Under the pieces are notes generated by a model, which saw only the letters and a program-made list of their open reading frames with translations, made no database searches and was not told the origin of the DNA. A stretch of DNA of 24,406 bases from Methanobrevibacter sp. GTDB taxonomy: Archaea > Methanobacteriota > Methanobacteria > Methanobacteriales > Methanobacteriaceae. Positions 21,973 to 24,406 of the stretch are shown one piece after another (within the stretch, counting starts at the first letter, position 1; the number at the start of each line of letters is the position of its first letter). The translations under genes were made by a program, and so were the position numbers. Location of the stretch: assembly GCA_016838945.1 (NCBI GenBank), contig JADLKP010000009.1:1-24406 (forward strand), written 5' to 3'.

Positions 21973-23547
21973 TTAAAGAATTAAGCTGGTTGCTGCATAA
22001 ACGTTTTCTAATAATTTGATTTCTTCAACAGCTTCTTTAGTGGCTGGCTCATCTAAAGTAAGAATCATTATTGCTTCTCCCCCTGAGGAGTCCCTTCCTA
22101 CTTGCATGATGCCGATGTTAATGTTTTGTTCACCAAATTTGGTGCCTATTGCACCGATACTTCCAGGGATGTCTTTGTATCTTGCAATAAACATGTTTCC
22201 TTCAGGTTTCACATCTACCCAGTAACCGTTTACCTTAATGATCTTAGGCTCGTGTAAGTAAGTACCTTCAGCAGACATTTCTCCGGTTTTGGTTTTTGCA
22301 GAAACTTTGATTAAGCTTTCGTAACCTTCACTGTCATCACTTACAGCTTCAGTAATGCTGATTCCTCTTGCTTTTGCAACGGTGGTTGCGTTTACAGCAT
22401 TCACTGCAGTTTCAGTGATAGGGTTTAGGATTCCTTGCAAGAGGGTTCTTGTGAACAATTCCCTATTTTGGAGTTCTGCAATTTCTCCTTTGTAGGTAAT
22501 TTCCAATTTTTTAATTGGGCTGCTTGCTGATTGTGAAATGAAACTTCCTAATTTTTCACAAAGCTCTAAATAATTGTTGGATTCATCAAATTCTGCATTG
22601 TTCATACGAGGCATGTTAATGACATTTTTAGGCATGTCTCCTTGGAATAAGGTTATTACTTCATTTGCTACAATGATTGCCGCATCCCTTTGAGCCTCTT
22701 TGGTGGATGCTGCAATGTGAGGAGTACATACGATATTGTCCAATTCGAATAATTTGTTTTCTTTTGCAGGTTCCTCTTCGTATACGTCAAGGCCTGCTCC
22801 AAGGATTTCTCCAGTGCTTAATGCTTCGTATAAAGCGTCTTCATCAATGATTCCGCCACGTGCACAGTTAAAGATAAGTGCAGTGTCTTTCATCAATTTG
22901 AATTGTTCAGTTGAAATTGAGTGTTCAGTTTCAGGAGTGAGTGGAACGTGGATGGTGATTACGTCTGCACGGGTCAAGACATCTTCAATGTTTTCATATA
23001 ATTCCACACCCATGTTTTTAGCCACTTCCGGAGGTAAATATGGGTCGTATGCAATTGCATCCATTTCAAATGCCTTGCATCTGTTGACCACTTGGGATCC
23101 GATTCTTCCCATACCGATTACACCAAGGGTCTTGTTTCTAAGTTCCATACCCATGAATGCTTTCTTCTCCCATTTTCCTGCTTTTGTGGATTTATCAGCA
23201 ATAGCTATTTTACGGATGGTGCTTAAGATGAGTCCCATTGTGTGTTCTGCAACAGTGATTGAAGTGGATTCTGGTGCATTTACTACCATAATACCTTTTC
23301 TGGTAGCTGCATTCACATCAACATTGTCTACACCTACACCTGCCCTTGCAATGATTTTAAGATTGTCTGCCTTTTCGATAACTTCTGCAGGCAATTTGGT
23401 TCTGCTTCTTATGAGAATTGCATCATATTCACCAATGGTTTCAAGTAATTCTTCAGGGGTGATGCTTGTATTCACTACGACTTCACAAACTTCTTTTAAG
23501 TTTTCAATACCTTTTTCGTTAATTGCATCTGCTACTAATGCCTTCAT
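21973..23547 (-). CDS. serA: D-3-phosphoglycerate dehydrogenase
   Basis: The 524-residue protein is the long, archaeal-type SerA. Its substrate domain begins KALVADAINEKGIENLKEV. The nucleotide domain carries GVIGMGRIGSQV (142-153). The catalytic residues are R230 in FNCARGGIIDE, E259 in LDVYEEEP and H277 in VCTPHIAAST. Residues about 310-450 form the intervening (ASB) domain, and 452-524 a C-terminal ACT domain (GNMFIARYKDIPGSIGAIGTKFGEQNINIGIMQVGR) that usually binds serine for feedback control. It oxidises 3-phosphoglycerate, the first step of serine synthesis. GGTGA lies 5 bases before the ATG. The upstream DNA holds palindromes that may be regulatory. Confidence 0.96.
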   Translation of the reverse strand: MKALVADAINEKGIENLKEVCEVVVNTSITPEELLETIGEYDAILIRSRTKLPAEVIEKADNLKIIARAGVGVDNVDVNAATRKGIMVVNAPESTSITVAEHTMGLILSTIRKIAIADKSTKAGKWEKKAFMGMELRNKTLGVIGMGRIGSQVVNRCKAFEMDAIAYDPYLPPEVAKNMGVELYENIEDVLTRADVITIHVPLTPETEHSISTEQFKLMKDTALIFNCARGGIIDEDALYEALSTGEILGAGLDVYEEEPAKENKLFELDNIVCTPHIAASTKEAQRDAAIIVANEVITLFQGDMPKNVINMPRMNNAEFDESNNYLELCEKLGSFISQSASSPIKKLEITYKGEIAELQNRELFTRTLLQGILNPITETAVNAVNATTVAKARGISITEAVSDDSEGYESLIKVSAKTKTGEMSAEGTYLHEPKIIKVNGYWVDVKPEGNMFIARYKDIPGSIGAIGTKFGEQNINIGIMQVGRDSSGGEAIMILTLDEPATKEAVEEIKLLENVYAATSLIL

Positions 23548-23603
23548 TATTTCACCGTTTATTTTTTGAAATAAGTTTTTAAGTAATTTTAATAATTAGT
23601 CAT

Positions 23604-23613
23604 TTTTATAAAT
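23604..23613 (-). promoter_or_regulatory. TATA box for serA
   Basis: On the minus strand the sequence is ATTTATAAAA, about 57-66 bases before the start codon, predicting a leader of 30-40 bases that includes the GGTGA ribosome binding site. Confidence 0.5.
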
Positions 23614-23662
23614 CGAAGATTTTCATTCAATCTAAAAAATTTTTTAAAATTAATGATAAATT

Positions 23663-23721
23663 ATCTAATGAATTTAGATAGATAGTATTATCTAATTTAG
23701 ATAGTATTATCTAATTTAGAT
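23663..23721. promoter_or_regulatory. Three ATCTAA/TTAGAT palindromes upstream of serA, candidate operator
   Basis: ATCTAATTTAGAT, a perfect inverted repeat around one T, occurs at 23690-23702 and 23709-23721. A third site with a 5-base centre (ATCTAATGAATTTAGAT) lies at 23663-23679. They sit 50-115 bases upstream of the serA TATA box in the divergent serA-ybjQ gap. The arrangement suits cooperative binding of a dimeric regulator, but repeat expansion alone could explain it. Confidence 0.45.
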
Positions 23722-23879
23722 TAGATAGTTTATAATATTATTATCTATTGTTAACATTATATTTAAATAATTGTACAAATTGTTTATCCAATTAAGATTT
23801 TTATCCATTTCCATTTTTATTTTATTCAATGATTTTTCATTGATTTCAACTTAAATTCTTTAAACTTAATTCAATAAAG

Positions 23880-23887
23880 TTTATATA
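23880..23887 (+). promoter_or_regulatory. TATA box for the YbjQ gene
   Basis: TTTATATA lies 77-84 bases before the start codon at 23964, predicting a leader of about 50 bases carrying GTGAGG. Confidence 0.5.
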
Positions 23888-23963
23888 CTTAATAACCTTA
23901 TATTATACTAATTAACTTCTGTTAATTTAAAATTCACTTTAAAAAATAATGTGAGGAATAATC

Positions 23964-24302
23964 ATGGTAAGTATAGAAGAATTCCCAATTGCAAGTTCAG
24001 ATCATATTCCTGGATACAAGATTGTAGAAGAAAAAGGATTTGTATACGGATTAACCGTACGTGCACGTGGTATTGGTGGAGATATAGGTGCAGGATTAAA
24101 AGGATTGCTTGGGGGAGAAATCAAGCAATACGTTACAATGATGGAAGAATCCAGAGATGAATCCATTAAGCGTTGCATTGAACACGCTAAGGAATTAGGT
24201 GCAAATGCAATCATCACCATGAGAATGGATTCTGACAGCATATCCCAAAACATGCAGGAAGTTTTGGCATATGGTACTGCTGTTGTAATTGAAAAAGAAT
24301 AA
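23964..24302 (+). CDS. YbjQ/UPF0145 family protein
   Basis: The 112-residue protein matches the YbjQ family over its whole length: IPGYKIVEEKGFVYGLTVRARGIGGDIGAGLKGLLGGEI (residues 14-52), then YVTMMEESRDESIKRCIEHAKELGANAIITMRMDSD, and a final strand YGTAVVIE. The family forms small pentameric or similar ring assemblies and was once called heavy-metal-binding, but its role is not settled. The length is normal. GTGAGG lies about 8 bases before the ATG. It is divergent from serA, and T runs follow its stop codon. Confidence 0.92.
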   Translation: MVSIEEFPIASSDHIPGYKIVEEKGFVYGLTVRARGIGGDIGAGLKGLLGGEIKQYVTMMEESRDESIKRCIEHAKELGANAIITMRMDSDSISQNMQEVLAYGTAVVIEKE

Positions 24303-24406
24303 TCTTCTTTTTTTCTTTTATTTTTCAGTGTTTTTTTTTCTGTTATTTTTTTTAGTTATTTTTTTTAATCATACTTTTGTTTGTTTTTGATTATTTTATG
24401 ATACAT
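24303..24406. other. T-rich end of window
   Basis: The bases after the YbjQ stop codon carry plus-strand T runs of 7-10, adequate for archaeal termination. No gene begins before the window ends. Confidence 0.5.

Noticed and set aside
22736..23569. 277-codon frame antisense to serA, and other long antisense frames such as 4391-4882 and 8878-9207
   Set aside because: They mirror well-conserved genes and have Ser- and Ile-rich compositions typical of antisense reading in AT-rich DNA.
23663..23760. Replication origin repeats
   Set aside because: No Cdc6/Orc1 gene or origin recognition box pattern was seen. The palindromes are short and lie at a promoter.
23951..24160. Arg- and Tyr-rich 69-codon frame overlapping the YbjQ gene
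   Set aside because: It is an out-of-frame reading of a clear YbjQ family gene.

Overview
The window comes from a very AT-rich, gene-dense archaeal chromosome, most likely a methanogen of the order Methanobacteriales and probably Methanobrevibacter. The gene content points there: a YcaO-TfuA pair of the kind that thioamidates methyl-coenzyme M reductase, a DUF2124 protein, a class III (QGSAE-type) pilin, an archaeal Thg1, an L-aspartate dehydrogenase and a MJ1411-like aldehyde dehydrogenase. Ribosome binding sites of the GGTGA/GAGGTG type and archaeal TATA boxes agree. No rRNA, tRNA, CRISPR array, transposase or phage gene was seen, so this is a chromosomal backbone segment with some accessory genes.

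Layout. 1-2570: a HEAT-repeat protein (minus), a three-copy 62-bp repeat, a small 2TM protein and a LytTR regulator with its DUF3021 membrane partner. 2650-5160: DUF2124 protein (minus), divergent amidohydrolase (plus) and alpha/beta hydrolase (minus). 5365-8551: UspA-type stress protein, chloramphenicol-acetyltransferase-like protein, four-CBS protein and an unrecognised 179-aa protein, all plus. 8715-11962: a minus-strand run transcribed ycaO, tfuA, larE-like. 12183-17588: M24 peptidase, a 713-bp gap with one candidate micro-ORF, an archaeal type IV pilus platform protein with a class III pilin, an aldehyde dehydrogenase and a tRNA-binding-domain protein. 18265-24302: PRC-barrel protein, aspartate dehydrogenase (NAD synthesis), Thg1, a JAMM-domain protein with an acidic tail, serA (minus) and a YbjQ family protein.

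The most interesting unit is YcaO-TfuA-LarE-like. YcaO and TfuA together make thioglycine in the McrA subunit of methyl-coenzyme M reductase, and the sulfur donor is a natural open question. Here a PP-loop LarE-family sulfur transferase, with CxxC plus a third cysteine and an unusual C-terminal extension, follows them on the same strand. The sulfur-donor role is inference.

Other points of interest are a bacterial-style LytTR/DUF3021 pair in an archaeon, a pilus platform and pilin without an ATPase, a JAMM protease-like protein, palindromes upstream of the CBS gene and of serA, and a striking abundance of short tandem duplications in the intergenic DNA, two of which run into gene 3' ends. Several genes appear leaderless (TATA box about 25 bases before the start and no ribosome binding site), while others have strong ribosome binding sites.
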